Counted from the stretch's first letter, positions 14,584-23,647 are shown. The stretch: DNA of 32,458 bases from Spirochaetales bacterium Spiro_10 (GCA_001604405.1 LVBL01000010.1:1-32458), one strand, 5' to 3'. The notes: a model not told the origin generated them from the letters alone. Translations and numbers: made by a program.

Positions 14584-17175
14584 ATGGAAGTACTGACCAG
14601 AACCGGCTCGAGGGTAACCTGGAACCGGGAGAAGATAGCCAACGCGGTACGGGCCGCCTTCGAGAGCGTCGGCTCGGACGGGCGATCCCCCCTGATAGAC
14701 GAGGTTTCCCGCGAGGTGGAGCGCCGGGTCATCGGACTCGGGGGAGAGGAAAATCCCACTCAGGTCGAGACGATCCAGGACCTCGTCGAGCGCGCGCTCA
14801 TAGACCGCGGATGTCACGCCGAGGTGAGAAGCTACATCCTCTACCGCGAGGAACACGCCCGTCGCCGCGCCGCGCGCACGGCCATTCTCGACGCGGCCCG
14901 TTTCGCCGGCGACATCAGGTCCGGGCTCGACGAGACGCTTCGCGCCGCGTCGAGGGACTATCCGGATGCCGCCTATTCCCTCGAGGCCCTCTCGCACAAG
15001 TTCTCGTCCTTTCTCGGGGGACGCGCGGCCCTCGCGGACCGAGACGCGAAGGCGGGCCGGCCGGAGCCGGGCGAGAGCGTCGCGGCACTGCTCGGCCAGC
15101 TCGCTCGCGCCGCGATAGAGCTTACGACGCGCGAGGCGCCGGACTGGGAGTTTATCGCCGCGCGGATCGCGCGCTTCCGGCTCGGACTCGAGCGTTCCGA
15201 GACGCGGCGCTCCCGCGGATGGACGCGCTTTTCGGAGGTTGTCGCGGCCCTCGCGAAGGAGGGTCTCTACGGGGCCTACATCACCGAGTCGTACAGCCCC
15301 GGGGAACTCGACGAGGCCGCGCGTCTCATCGACGACGGACGGGACAGGCTGCTGACGTACAGCGCCCTCGACCTTCTCTCGAAGCGGTACGCGGTGCGCC
15401 TCCGGTCCGGCGAGGCCGCCGAGTCCCCGCAGGAGGCCTTCCTCGGAATCGCGCTCCATCTCGCGATGGGCGAGACGGCCGACCGGCTCGGGTGGGTCGG
15501 GAGATTCTACGACGAGATGAGCCTCCTTCGCGTCACGGTCGCGACCCCGACGCTCTCGAACGCCAGGAAGCCGCTCCACCAGCTTTCCTCGTGCTTCATC
15601 GATACCGTTCCCGATTCCCTCGACGGCATCTACCGGAGCGTCTCCAGCTTCGCGCAGGTTTCCAAGTTCGGCGGCGGCATGGGGATGTACTTCGGCAAGG
15701 TGCGCGCGGTCGGCGGGCCGATCCGGGGCTTTCCCGGCGTCGCGGGCGGCGTGCTCCGCTGGATCAAGCTCGCGAACGACACGGCCGTCGCGGTCGACCA
15801 GCTCGGCATGCGTCAGGGATCCGTGGCCGTCTGGCTCGACGCCTGGCACAAGGACCTGCCGGAATTCCTCCAGCTTCGCACGAACAACGGCGACGACCGG
15901 ATGAAGGCCCACGACGTCTTCCCCGGCGTGTGCTACCCGGACCTTTTCTGGAAGACCGTGCGCGACGACATCGACTCCGACTGGCACCTCATGTGCCCGC
16001 ACGAGATACTGACGGTGAAGGGCTGGTCGCTCGAGGATTCCTGGGGAGAGGAGTGGGAGTCAAGGTATCGCGAATGCGTCGCCGACGCGCGCATCTCCAA
16101 GCGGACGATCCCGCTCAAGGAACTCGTCCGCCTTATACTGAAATCCGCCGTCGAGACGGGCACGCCCTTCGCCTTCAACCGCGATCTCGTGAACCGGATG
16201 AACCCGAACGGCCACGCTGGGATGATATACTGCTCGAATCTCTGCACCGAGATCGCCCAGAACATGGGGGGGACCGAATTCGTCTCGCGCCAGACGCGCG
16301 TCGAGGGCGGTGACACCGTCGTGGTCGAAACGACGAAGGGCGGGGATTTCGTCGTCTGCAATCTCGCCTCCGTCGTCCTCGGCAACGTAGACGTCGACGA
16401 TCCGTCCGCGCTCGAGCGCACCGTCTCGACGGCGGTCAGGATGCTCGACAACGTCATCGACCTCAATTTTTACCCCGTGGCCTACGCGGAGATTACGAAC
16501 CGCAAGTACCGCGCGATCGGACTCGGGGTTAGCGGCTACCATCACCTCCTCGCGAAGAAGGGCGTGAAATGGGAAGGCGAGGGCCATCTCGCCCTCGCCG
16601 ACTCGCTCTTCGCGCGAATCGCGCGGGCCGCGATCCTGGCGAGCTCGGATCTCGCGCGGGAGCGCGGAAGCTATTCCCTCTTCGAGGGGTCCGACTGGCA
16701 GACGGGCGCGTACTTCGACAAGCGCGGGTACGACGCGCCCGAGTGGAACGACGTCCGTTCCCGAGTCGCCTCCGGCGGGATGCGAAACGCCTGGCTTCTC
16801 GCCGTGGCCCCCACGAGCTCGACCTCCGTCATCGCCGGCACGACGGCGGGAATCGATCCCGTCATGAAGCCGTACTATCTCGAGGAAAAAAAGGGAAGCA
16901 TCACGCCGCGGGTGGCGCCGGGACTTTCGGCCGAGACGATGTGGTATTACAAGAGCGCCCACCACATCGAGCAGGACTGGAGCATCCGCGCCGCGGGCGC
17001 GCGTCAGCGGCATATCGACCAGTCCCAGTCGCTCAACCTCTACGTGACCACGGATTTTTCGCTCAGGCGCGTGCTCGGTCTCTACGTGCGCGCTTGGGAA
17101 GAGGGCGTAAAGACGGTATACTACGTGCGATCACAGTCGCTTGAGGTGGAGGAGTGCGAATCATGTGCGAACTGA
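14584..17175 (+). CDS. nrdA: Class I ribonucleotide reductase alpha subunit
   Basis: Large subunit of aerobic ribonucleotide reductase, which reduces NDPs to dNDPs with NrdB. At 863 residues it is longer than E. coli NrdA (761). A single ATP-cone covers about 1-95 (GSRVTWNREKIANAVR, then VETIQDLVE), the allosteric site for ATP/dATP. Active-site residues are all present: Cys337 (SSCFID), Cys554 and Glu556 (NLCTEI) and Cys592 (VCNLAS). The tyrosine pair for radical transfer is in KTVYYVRSQ. The C-terminal redox pair Cys858/Cys861 (CESC) is four residues from the end. It is first in the operon, and its last codons overlap the start of nrdB by 13 bases. Regulation by NrdR is indicated by the upstream boxes. 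Confidence 0.95.
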   Translation: MEVLTRTGSRVTWNREKIANAVRAAFESVGSDGRSPLIDEVSREVERRVIGLGGEENPTQVETIQDLVERALIDRGCHAEVRSYILYREEHARRRAARTAILDAARFAGDIRSGLDETLRAASRDYPDAAYSLEALSHKFSSFLGGRAALADRDAKAGRPEPGESVAALLGQLARAAIELTTREAPDWEFIAARIARFRLGLERSETRRSRGWTRFSEVVAALAKEGLYGAYITESYSPGELDEAARLIDDGRDRLLTYSALDLLSKRYAVRLRSGEAAESPQEAFLGIALHLAMGETADRLGWVGRFYDEMSLLRVTVATPTLSNARKPLHQLSSCFIDTVPDSLDGIYRSVSSFAQVSKFGGGMGMYFGKVRAVGGPIRGFPGVAGGVLRWIKLANDTAVAVDQLGMRQGSVAVWLDAWHKDLPEFLQLRTNNGDDRMKAHDVFPGVCYPDLFWKTVRDDIDSDWHLMCPHEILTVKGWSLEDSWGEEWESRYRECVADARISKRTIPLKELVRLILKSAVETGTPFAFNRDLVNRMNPNGHAGMIYCSNLCTEIAQNMGGTEFVSRQTRVEGGDTVVVETTKGGDFVVCNLASVVLGNVDVDDPSALERTVSTAVRMLDNVIDLNFYPVAYAEITNRKYRAIGLGVSGYHHLLAKKGVKWEGEGHLALADSLFARIARAAILASSDLARERGSYSLFEGSDWQTGAYFDKRGYDAPEWNDVRSRVASGGMRNAWLLAVAPTSSTSVIAGTTAGIDPVMKPYYLEEKKGSITPRVAPGLSAETMWYYKSAHHIEQDWSIRAAGARQRHIDQSQSLNLYVTTDFSLRRVLGLYVRAWEEGVKTVYYVRSQSLEVEECESCAN

Positions 17176-18206
17176 AAAAGAAACCCCTGTTCAACGCCGA
17201 CGGGGACACCGACGCGCCGTCGAGGCGGATGATCGGCGGCAACACGACGAACCTGAACGATTTCAACAACCTGAAGTACCCCTGGGTCAGCGACTGGTAC
17301 CGGCAGGCGATGAACAATTTCTGGATACCCGAGGAGATCAACCTGCAGACCGACGTCCGCGAGTACCGCCTCCTCTCGCGGGCCGAACGCGCGGCCTACG
17401 ACAAGATCCTCTCGTTCCTGATATTCCTCGACAGCGTGCAGACGGCGAACATACCGTCGGTCGGCGCGTACATAACCGCGAACGAGGTGAACCTGTGCCT
17501 GGCGATCCACGCCTTCCAGGAGGCCGTGCACTCGCAGAGCTACAGTTACCTCCTGGACACGATCTGTTCTCCCGACGAGCGGAATTCGATACTTTATCAA
17601 TGGAAGGACGACGAGCGCCTGCTCGCGCGCAACCGCTACATCGGCGACCTCTACAACGAGTTCCAGGAACGCCAGACGGGACACGGCCTCGTGCGCACGG
17701 CGATCGCCAACTACGTGCTCGAGGGAATCTATTTTTACTCGGGTTTCATGTTTTTCTACAACCTCGCGCGGAACGGCAAGATGTCCGGCACGGTGCAGGA
17801 GATACGCTACATCAACCGGGACGAGAACACGCACCTGTACCTGTTCCGGTCGATCATCCTCGAACTCAGGAAGGAAAGCCCCGAACTCTTCACCGACGAG
17901 CTCGTGGAGGAGTATCGCGGGATGATCCGCGAGGGAGTCGAGCAGGAAATCGCCTGGGGGCGGTACGTCATCGGCGACGACATCCCGGGCCTGAGCGGCG
18001 AGATGGTGGACGAATATATCCGGTACCTCGGCAATCTCCGTTCGACGGGTCTCGGCTTCGGCGAGCTTTTTCCGGGCGGCCGCGCCGAACCCGAGTCCAT
18101 GCGCTGGGTGAGCCAGTACAGCAACGCGAATCTCATCAAGACCGACTTCTTCGAGGCAAAACCGACGGCTTATTCGAAGTCGACCGCGCTCGAGGACGAT
18201 CTCTAG
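17163..18206 (+). CDS. nrdB: Class I ribonucleotide reductase beta subunit
   Basis: Radical-generating small subunit of 347 residues. The di-metal ligands are complete: Asp90 (FLDSVQ), Glu120 and His123 (QEAVHSQSY), Glu187 (LEGIYFY), and Glu221 and His224 (RDENTH). Tyr127 occupies the radical-tyrosine position, as in class Ia/Ib and unlike the Phe of class Ic. The ATG at 17163 has GGAGGAG ten bases upstream; an in-frame GTG three codons earlier lies inside that site and is rejected. The gene overlaps the end of nrdA, so the two are translationally coupled. No nrdI or glutaredoxin gene is adjacent, which favours class Ia over Ib. Confidence 0.95.
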   Translation: MCELKKKPLFNADGDTDAPSRRMIGGNTTNLNDFNNLKYPWVSDWYRQAMNNFWIPEEINLQTDVREYRLLSRAERAAYDKILSFLIFLDSVQTANIPSVGAYITANEVNLCLAIHAFQEAVHSQSYSYLLDTICSPDERNSILYQWKDDERLLARNRYIGDLYNEFQERQTGHGLVRTAIANYVLEGIYFYSGFMFFYNLARNGKMSGTVQEIRYINRDENTHLYLFRSIILELRKESPELFTDELVEEYRGMIREGVEQEIAWGRYVIGDDIPGLSGEMVDEYIRYLGNLRSTGLGFGELFPGGRAEPESMRWVSQYSNANLIKTDFFEAKPTAYSKSTALEDDL

Positions 18207-18232
18207 GGAAAACGACGCGGTTTCGGCGGGCC

Positions 18233-18670
18233 CTACGCGTCCCGCACCAGCCGTTCGAGAAGACCCTCGAGCGTCTCGCGGAGGCGGTCGTACTCCCCCT
18301 TAGACGAGACCGCGCACGAGGCGATCGCGCCGGGTACGGATTTCGCCTTCTTCCTAAGGGCCTTGCCCTTCGGGGTGAGCTCCGCGAACACCGTCCGCTC
18401 GTCTTCGTCGCTCCGGGAGCGCGTGACCAGTCCCGCTCCCTCAAGACGCTTGACGAGCGGGGAGACCGTCCCCGTGTCGAGGGCGAGAAGCTCGCACAGC
18501 CGCCCGATGGTCAGCCGTTCGTGCTCCCAGAGGGACAGCATCGCGAGGTACTGGGGGTAGGTAAGGCCCAGTTCCGCGAGCAGGGGCCTGTACCTCGCCC
18601 CGAGGGCGCGGTCGATGCGGTGAATCATGAAGCACAGCTGGTTCGAGAGCAAGAGTTCGGGATCGCTCAC
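18233..18670 (-). CDS. ohrR: OhrR-type MarR-family peroxide regulator
   Basis: A 145-residue MarR-family winged-helix repressor. The N-terminal segment SNQLCFMIHRI contains Cys13 in the NQLCF context typical of OhrR, where oxidation of this cysteine by organic hydroperoxide releases DNA. The recognition region, LTIGRLCELLALDTGTVSPLVKRLEGAGLV spread over two helices, and the wing SRSDEDERT are intact. The GTG start overlaps the gpx stop (GTGA), implying coupled translation. The frame is open upstream, but that part is antisense/out-of-frame within gpx. A palindrome inside the gpx promoter is its likely operator, giving autoregulation. The extra C-terminal cysteine (ASCAVSS) could matter if this is a two-cysteine sensor. 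Confidence 0.85.
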   Translation of the reverse strand: MSDPELLLSNQLCFMIHRIDRALGARYRPLLAELGLTYPQYLAMLSLWEHERLTIGRLCELLALDTGTVSPLVKRLEGAGLVTRSRSDEDERTVFAELTPKGKALRKKAKSVPGAIASCAVSSKGEYDRLRETLEGLLERLVRDA

Positions 18671-19149
18671 AGGCCTAGCGCCGCCCTGACCGCATCCTCC
18701 ATTTTTTCCGGCGCGAAGTCCGGGGCGAAACGCGTTACCTTTTTTCCGTCGCGCGAGACGAGGAATTTCGTGAAGTTCCACTTTACCGCGTCGCCGAACA
18801 GGCCGCGCGCCCGTTTCCGCAGGTGTTTGAAGACCGGATGGGCCTCGGGACCGTTTACCTTGGTCTTCGCCATGAGAGGAAAGGTAACGCCGTAGGTAAT
18901 GGAGCAAAACGACGCAATCTCCGCGTCGCCGGCCGGTTCCTGGTGGGCGAACTGGTCGCAGGGAAATCCGAGTATTACGAGTCCCCGGTCCTTGTACTTT
19001 TCATACAGCGCCTCGAGTCCTGCGTACTGCGGGGTAAATCCGCATTTGCTCGCCGTGTTTACCACTATGATCGCCTTTCCCCTGAAATCGGAAAAGAGCA
19101 CCTCCGAACCGTTGCCCGCCCGTGCCGTCAAGTCATATATAGAATCCAT
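18667..19149 (-). CDS. gpx: Glutathione peroxidase family protein (cysteine type)
   Basis: A thiol peroxidase of 160 residues that reduces hydroperoxides, probably using thioredoxin rather than glutathione as bacterial members often do. The active site is NTASKCGFTPQY with Cys36 in place of selenocysteine. FPCDQFAHQEP supplies the glutamine and a second cysteine that could be resolving, and VKWNFTKFLVSRDG holds the conserved Trp-Asn. No signal peptide is present. GGAGG lies six bases before the ATG. It is the first gene of a two-gene operon with ohrR; most ohrR genes instead pair with ohr, so here Gpx appears to take Ohr's place. Confidence 0.92.
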   Translation of the reverse strand: MDSIYDLTARAGNGSEVLFSDFRGKAIIVVNTASKCGFTPQYAGLEALYEKYKDRGLVILGFPCDQFAHQEPAGDAEIASFCSITYGVTFPLMAKTKVNGPEAHPVFKHLRKRARGLFGDAVKWNFTKFLVSRDGKKVTRFAPDFAPEKMEDAVRAALGL

Positions 19150-19176
19150 GTGTAACCTCCAATACTGTCATACAAA

Positions 19177-19205
19177 ACAATATTGCGCACAATATAAAGT
19201 GTCAA
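19177..19205 (-). promoter_or_regulatory. gpx-ohrR promoter with palindromic operator
   Basis: On the minus strand, TTGACA (19200-19205), a 17-base spacer and TATTGT (19177-19182). The spacer holds the inverted repeat ATATTG-TGCG-CAATAT (19180-19195), which overlaps the -10. A repressor bound there would block RNA polymerase. OhrR sites in other bacteria are also AT-rich palindromes, so OhrR is the natural candidate. Confidence 0.7.
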
Positions 19206-19271
19206 GCGGAATCGCGCTTGGAGATCGCACACCGGCCTCGGCGCGCCCCGTTCGCGCCGGTTAGCCGCCGC

Positions 19272-20105
19272 TTAGCCGCCGGTTGTGACCGAGTGCCTGC
19301 CAGCTCCCCGACCCGATTCCCATCCGTGATCGACGGGACCGTGTCCCCGCCCCAGATCGAGTCCCGCCGAGAGCGCGCCGGTAAGGTAGGCCTTCGCGAG
19401 CCCCGCCGCCTCCCCGAGGGAGCGGCCCTGCGCGAGATTCGCCGCTATGGCGGCGGAAAGGGTACAGCCCGTGCCGTGCGTGTTCTCGGTGGCAATCCTC
19501 GCGCCGGTGAGCCAGACCGCTCCGGCGTCGCCGAGGAGGAGGAGGTCGTCGCAGGAACCGGTCAGGTGCCCGCCCTTCAGCAGGACGGCGCAGCCGTACC
19601 GGCTCCGGATGAGTTCCGCCGCGGCGAGCATACCAGTCTTGTCAGCGACACGGATGCCGGAAAGGGTCTCCGCCTCGGGTATATTGGGGGTGACGAGGAC
19701 GGCGAGCGGGAAGAGCCGTTCGGCGAGGGTCCGGGCGAGGGATCGGAGCGAACCCGCCGAGCGGAGCGCGTGTCCGCTCGTCGCGAAGAGAACGGGGTCG
19801 ATCACGACGTTTCGCGCGCGGTATCTTTCGAGCGCGCGGGCTATCTCGCATACCGTCGCCGCGCTTCCCGCCATGCCGACCTTGACGGCGTCCGGCTCGA
19901 TGTCCTCGAATACGGCGGCAAGCTGGTCCCGGACCATCCTGCGCGGTACGCCCGTGACGGATCGCACGCCGACCGTATTCTGCGCGACGACGGCGGTGAC
20001 GGCTCCCATGCCGTATACCCCGTGGGCGGCGAAGGTCTTGAGGTCGGCATGAAGGCCGGCTCCTCCCGACGGGTCGGTGCCCGCGACGCTCAGAGCCGTT
20101 TTCAT
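19272..20105 (-). CDS. thiD: Hydroxymethylpyrimidine (phosphate) kinase
   Basis: Phosphorylates HMP and HMP-phosphate to HMP-diphosphate for thiamin synthesis. The 277-residue ribokinase-fold protein starts with the typical ALSVAGTDPSGGAGLHADLKTF. It has DPVLFATSGHAL and the anion-hole/catalytic motif NTHGTGCTLSAAIA near residue 210. Its ATG overlaps the thiE stop (ATGA), so it is the last gene of the thiC-M-E-D operon. The C-terminal ~25 residues are Gly/Arg-rich and probably disordered. No terminator with a T-run is evident after the stop. Confidence 0.93.
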   Translation of the reverse strand: MKTALSVAGTDPSGGAGLHADLKTFAAHGVYGMGAVTAVVAQNTVGVRSVTGVPRRMVRDQLAAVFEDIEPDAVKVGMAGSAATVCEIARALERYRARNVVIDPVLFATSGHALRSAGSLRSLARTLAERLFPLAVLVTPNIPEAETLSGIRVADKTGMLAAAELIRSRYGCAVLLKGGHLTGSCDDLLLLGDAGAVWLTGARIATENTHGTGCTLSAAIAANLAQGRSLGEAAGLAKAYLTGALSAGLDLGRGHGPVDHGWESGRGAGRHSVTTGG

Positions 20106-20797
20106 GTTCCGCCCCCGATGGCCGGATCCGCCGCGCGGACCCGATCGGCGACGGCGCGCAGCTTCCTCGCTTCCCCGGCCGTCCGCGCCGCGTCGAAGCC
20201 GCCGCCGGCGGTTCCGAAGAGCGCCGAGACGACGGCGATTCCGGCGATTCCGGTGCCCGAAAGGAGGGACGCGTTGTCCAGCGAGATCCCGCCGATGGCC
20301 ACGACCGGGATCGAGACCGCGGCGCAGATCTCGGAAAGGAGGGCTGGCGTGGACGCGCGCGCGTCGATCTTCGTCGTTGTCGGAAAGACCGCGCCCACGC
20401 CGAGATAGTCCGCGCCGGCCCGCTCGGCCGCAAGGGCCTCGGCGACGCTGTGTACCGACACGCCGAGTATCGCTCCCGCGGGAAGTCGTTCCCGCGCCTC
20501 GAGCGCGCCGCAGTCGGACTGCCCCACGTGGAGGCCGTCCGCGCCCGACCCGATCGCGGCCCCGACCGAGTCGTTCACGACGAGCGGTACGCCATGCCGG
20601 GCCGCGACGGCCCTGAGCCTTCCCGCGCGCGCCGCGTAGGTCGCGTCGTCCAGGTTCTTTTCGCGCAACTGGACGAAGCTCGCGCCTCCCCGGATCGCGG
20701 CCTCGAGGATCCCGCCGAGGGCGCCCTCCTCAAGGCCTTCCGGAAGGACCGCGTACAGCGCGAGGGCCTCGCGCAGGGCCTCACGCGAGACGTTCAA
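20102..20797 (-). CDS. thiE: Thiamin-phosphate synthase
   Basis: Joins HMP-diphosphate and hydroxyethylthiazole phosphate to give thiamin phosphate. The 231-residue TIM-barrel protein shows FVQLREKN, VPLVVNDSVGAAIGSGADGLHVGQSD in two adjacent strands, and VGAVFPTTTK with the phosphate-binding Gly motif VVAIGGI. I place the start at TTG 20797, because GGAGGGGG lies six bases upstream and the family's N-terminus begins about here. The frame is open a further 56 codons upstream, but that part is antisense-like sequence within thiM. It overlaps thiM by 17 bases and thiD by four. Confidence 0.9.
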   Translation of the reverse strand: MNVSREALREALALYAVLPEGLEEGALGGILEAAIRGGASFVQLREKNLDDATYAARAGRLRAVAARHGVPLVVNDSVGAAIGSGADGLHVGQSDCGALEARERLPAGAILGVSVHSVAEALAAERAGADYLGVGAVFPTTTKIDARASTPALLSEICAAVSIPVVAIGGISLDNASLLSGTGIAGIAVVSALFGTAGGGFDAARTAGEARKLRAVADRVRAADPAIGGGT

Positions 20798-21662
20798 TTT
20801 TCGCCCCCTCCGCGAGCGCGTCGGGGGAAACCGAGGCGAGGCGGTCGATGAAGGCCGTGCGGAAGGTAGACGTTCCAGCGGAGGCGTCGCCGTCGCGCAC
20901 GAGGCGTTCCGCGTCCGCGGCGGCGAGCTCGCCCGCGAGGCCGACGAAGGCGATAGCGGAGGCAACGGCGACGGCGCGATCCGTGCCCGTGGCGGCCGCG
21001 GCCGCCACGAAGGCCCCCGTGACCGCGCTCAGGACGCAACCCGATCCCGTCATGCGGGGCATGAGCGGGTGGCCGTTTCTCACCGCGTACACGGCCGCGC
21101 CGTCGGTTATCACGTCCGTCTTCCCCGTCACCGCCACGACGGACCCGGTGCGCAGGGCGAGCGCCTTCGCGAAGGCGACGGCGCCCTCCGCAATCCCGTC
21201 GGCCGCCACGGCCTTCGCCGAGTCGACGCCCCTCGTGTTTCCGGCATCTCCCGCGAGCGTGCTGATCTCCGAGGCGTTTCCGCGGATTACCGCGAAGCCG
21301 CCCCGTGACGCGAGCGCGCGGGCCGTTTTCGTCCTCAGCGACGAGGCGCCGGCCCCGACTGGATCGAGTACCGAGGGAATGCCGCGACGCCTCGCTTCGG
21401 CCGCTGCCGCCTTCATGGAGCGTATCGTCCGGGCGTTGAGCGTTCCGATATTGACGACGAGCGCTCCCGATATCCTCACGATGTCCGCGACCTCGGATAT
21501 GTCGTCCGCCATGACGGGCGACGCCCCGACGGCGAGCAGGGCGTTCGCGCAGTCGTTGACCGTCACGTAGTTGGTGATGCAATGCACGAGCGGCCCTCGC
21601 TCCCGGACGGCTGCGAGCGCCATTCCCGCGCTCGCGTTCGGCGAATTGTTTTCATTTGACAT
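20781..21662 (-). CDS. thiM: Hydroxyethylthiazole kinase
   Basis: Salvage enzyme that phosphorylates 4-methyl-5-(2-hydroxyethyl)thiazole. The 293-residue protein has [26 protein letters not shown] in the usual N-terminal region, [33 protein letters not shown] and the catalytic [22 protein letters not shown] about seven bases upstream supports the ATG at 21662. The gene overlaps the 3' end of thiC by 11 bases. Because thiazole synthesis genes (thiG, thiS, thiH, thiO) are absent from the operon, thiazole may come from salvage or be encoded elsewhere. Confidence 0.93.
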   Translation of the reverse strand: MSNENNSPNASAGMALAAVRERGPLVHCITNYVTVNDCANALLAVGASPVMADDISEVADIVRISGALVVNIGTLNARTIRSMKAAAAEARRRGIPSVLDPVGAGASSLRTKTARALASRGGFAVIRGNASEISTLAGDAGNTRGVDSAKAVAADGIAEGAVAFAKALALRTGSVVAVTGKTDVITDGAAVYAVRNGHPLMPRMTGSGCVLSAVTGAFVAAAAATGTDRAVAVASAIAFVGLAGELAAADAERLVRDGDASAGTSTFRTAFIDRLASVSPDALAEGAKIERLA

Positions 21663-22956
21663 CGACTTCTCTCCCTTCGAGTATCTCGTTCACGTTCCTG
21701 ACGGCGCACATGGCCCCGCACATGGTGCAGGTGTCCTCGCGCTCCGGCTTCGATTCGGCGCGGTATCTGCGCGCCTTTTCCGGGTCTATGGCGAGGGAGA
21801 ACATCCCCTCCCAGTCGAGGTTGCGCCTCGCCTCGCTCATTCGGTCGTCGAGTTCACGGGCTCCCGGGATTCCCTTGGCTATGTCGCCCGAGTGCGCGGC
21901 TATGCGCGCGGCCATGATGCCCTCGCGCATGTCGTCGAAGGTGGGAAGCCTCAGGTGTTCGGCCGGCGTGACGTAACAGAGAAAGGCCGCGCCCGAGGCT
22001 GCCGCGAGGGCTCCCCCGATGGCGGAGGTGACATGGTCCCAGCCGGGGGCTATGTCGGTCACGATGGGGCCGAGGACGTAAAAGGGCGCGTCGTCGCAGA
22101 GGCGTCGCTCGAGAACCATGTTCGCCTGCACGTCCGATAGGCTCATGTGTCCCGGCCCCTCGATGATGGCCTGCACGCCGCGCTCTCTCGCGCGCCGCGC
22201 GAGGTCGCCGAGCGCGACAAGCTCGCTGACCTGGGCGCCGTCCGTCGAGTCGGCGATGGATCCGGGGCGGCAGGCGTCGCCGAGGCTTACCGTGACATCG
22301 TGCGCGGCGCAGATGTCGAGCACCTCGTCGAACCGCTCGAAAAACGGATTCTCCCTGCCGGTCATCGACATCCAGGCGAAGAGGAGAGAACCTCCCCGAG
22401 ACACGATGCCGGTCTTGCGCCGCTTTCCCCTGAGCCGCGCGACCGTCTCGAGGGTGATTCCGGCGTGAATGGTCTGGAAGTCGACGCCGTCCTCGGCGTG
22501 GGCGCGGACCGTTTCGATCCACTCGTCGGATGTGATGTCCTTGAGCGCCTTGTCGAGGCGGATGACCGCGTCGTACGCGGGAACCGTGCCGATCATGACC
22601 GGAGATGTTTCGACGAGCCGCCTCCGGAAGGGTCCCGTGTCGCCCGACGAGCTCAGGTCCATGATGGCGTCGGCGCCGAGCCCGATCGCGCCGCGCACCT
22701 TCGCGAATTCCGCTTCGACGTCGGCGCAGTCGCGCGAGATGCCGAGATTGACGTTGATCTTCGTCTTGAGTTCGCGTCCCACGGCCCGCGGTTTCAGCGC
22801 CGCGTGTTTCCGGTTCGCGGGTATCGCGGCCTTTCCGTCCGCGACCATCGCCGCGAGCCGCCCGGGGTCGATGCCCTCGTGCGCGGCCGCCTCGCGCATC
22901 GCGTCGGTGATTCTTCCCGCGCGCGCCTCGGTCAGTTGCGTGGTGATTTTTCCCAT
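21652..22956 (-). CDS. thiC: Phosphomethylpyrimidine synthase
   Basis: Radical SAM enzyme that rearranges aminoimidazole ribotide to HMP-phosphate. The 434-residue protein has the ThiC core: [50 protein letters not shown], and [20 protein letters not shown] over the long barrel. The C-terminal cluster motif is CTMCGAMC, spaced CX2CX3C, where E. coli has CX2CX4C; the shorter spacing occurs in other bacterial and archaeal ThiC proteins. I choose the ATG at 22956 (MGKITTQL) because AAGGAAG lies about eight bases upstream, although the frame is open back to the terminator. First gene of the operon, directly behind a TPP riboswitch. Confidence 0.95.
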   Translation of the reverse strand: MGKITTQLTEARAGRITDAMREAAAHEGIDPGRLAAMVADGKAAIPANRKHAALKPRAVGRELKTKINVNLGISRDCADVEAEFAKVRGAIGLGADAIMDLSSSGDTGPFRRRLVETSPVMIGTVPAYDAVIRLDKALKDITSDEWIETVRAHAEDGVDFQTIHAGITLETVARLRGKRRKTGIVSRGGSLLFAWMSMTGRENPFFERFDEVLDICAAHDVTVSLGDACRPGSIADSTDGAQVSELVALGDLARRARERGVQAIIEGPGHMSLSDVQANMVLERRLCDDAPFYVLGPIVTDIAPGWDHVTSAIGGALAAASGAAFLCYVTPAEHLRLPTFDDMREGIMAARIAAHSGDIAKGIPGARELDDRMSEARRNLDWEGMFSLAIDPEKARRYRAESKPEREDTCTMCGAMCAVRNVNEILEGREVDVK

Positions 22957-23049
22957 TGTCCGTCTTCCTTCGCGCGTCGGCGGGGATGGAACGGAAGGGT
23001 CAAAGATTTCGTTTGATCGGATCGCCTCCGCCGGACCGGCGGAGGGCAT

Positions 23050-23080
23050 AAAAAAAAGCCCCTCCGACGGTCGGAGCGGC
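23050..23080 (-). terminator. Riboswitch-controlled intrinsic terminator
   Basis: On the minus strand a 10-bp stem with one mismatch (arms 23071-23080 and 23058-23067) and a three-base loop is followed by a run of eight Ts (23050-23057). It sits between the TPP aptamer and thiC, so TPP binding can favour termination. Between aptamer and terminator, CGTTTCG and CGAAACG form an intermediate hairpin (about 23081-23110) that may act in the switch. Confidence 0.85.
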
Positions 23081-23111
23081 GTTTCGACGGGCGCTTTCGC
23101 GTCCGAAACGA

Positions 23112-23193
23112 GCTGCTTCCCTACGCCAGTGTTAACTGACAGGTTCCAAGGGTCAGGTTATTAGCCTTCTCAACCGTGAGGTTCCCCCGCAAC
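23112..23193 (-). ncRNA. TPP riboswitch aptamer (THI element)
   Basis: Minus-strand leader of thiC. Conserved blocks are in order: GCGGGGGAACC, GGTTGAGA (usual CTGAGA with one change), TGACCC, GGAACCTG, and ACTGGCGTAGGGAAGC. P1 is formed by GTTGC and GCAGC at the two ends. The order and spacing are those of the TPP class. It senses thiamin diphosphate and acts on the downstream terminator. Confidence 0.95.
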
Positions 23194-23215
23194 GTGACTT
23201 GTGATGTCTGCGCGT

Positions 23216-23244
23216 TGTATAGCACGGCGCGCGGGAAGTGTAAA
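23216..23244 (-). promoter_or_regulatory. thi operon promoter
   Basis: On the minus strand, TTTACA (23239-23244), a 17-base spacer and TATACA (23216-23221) with a TGn extension. Transcription would start near 23209, about 15 bases before the aptamer. The thi operon is therefore transcribed independently of the zur gene, which ends at 23249. Confidence 0.75.
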
Positions 23245-23248
23245 GGGG

Positions 23249-23647
23249 TCAGTCCGCCGGGCTGGCGGCGCACTCGGCGCACAGTCCCGTAAGGTTGAGA
23301 TTGTGGTCGCGGATTCTCACGCCGAAGCGCGTCTCGTAGCGAGCTATCAGGTCGGAAAGCTGGCAGTCCCCGAGGTCGGTGAAGCGGTGGCACGACTCGC
23401 AGTGAAACCAGTGCCGGTGCGCCCCGCGGGCCGATTCGTCCCTCGTCGTGAAGTACCGTTCGGTGCCGTGCTCGGCGCAGTGGAGCACGAAGGAATCCGC
23501 GAGGCCCTTTCCCTCGAGGTAGTGGAGCGTCCGGTAGACGGTCGCCTGGTCGAAGGCGCCTTCGAGCGCGCGGAATACCGAGGCGGCCGAGAGGGGTTCC
23601 GCCGCGCCCGATAGCATTTCGCGTATCGCCGTCCGTGCGCGCGTCAT
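23249..23647 (-). CDS. zur: Fur-family metal regulator, probably Zur
   Basis: A 132-residue Fur-family repressor. The N-terminal winged helix includes LSAASVFRAL and the recognition helix DQATVYRTLHYLEGKGL. The dimerisation part has HRHWFHCESC and GLCAECA, two CxxC pairs that hold a structural zinc. The ATG overlaps the znuB stop (ATGA), so it is co-transcribed with the transporter genes. Zinc specificity is inferred from that operon; Fur, Mur or PerR activity is not excluded by sequence. The start MTRARTAI follows from the overlap and length; a longer open frame upstream runs out of phase through znuB and znuC. Confidence 0.82.
   Translation of the reverse strand: MTRARTAIREMLSGAAEPLSAASVFRALEGAFDQATVYRTLHYLEGKGLADSFVLHCAEHGTERYFTTRDESARGAHRHWFHCESCHRFTDLGDCQLSDLIARYETRFGVRIRDHNLNLTGLCAECAASPAD

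Noticed and set aside
19261-19282. 11-bp tandem duplication containing two TAA triplets at the end of thiD
   Set aside because: The second TAA is in another frame and the unit is short; a chance duplication is enough to explain it.
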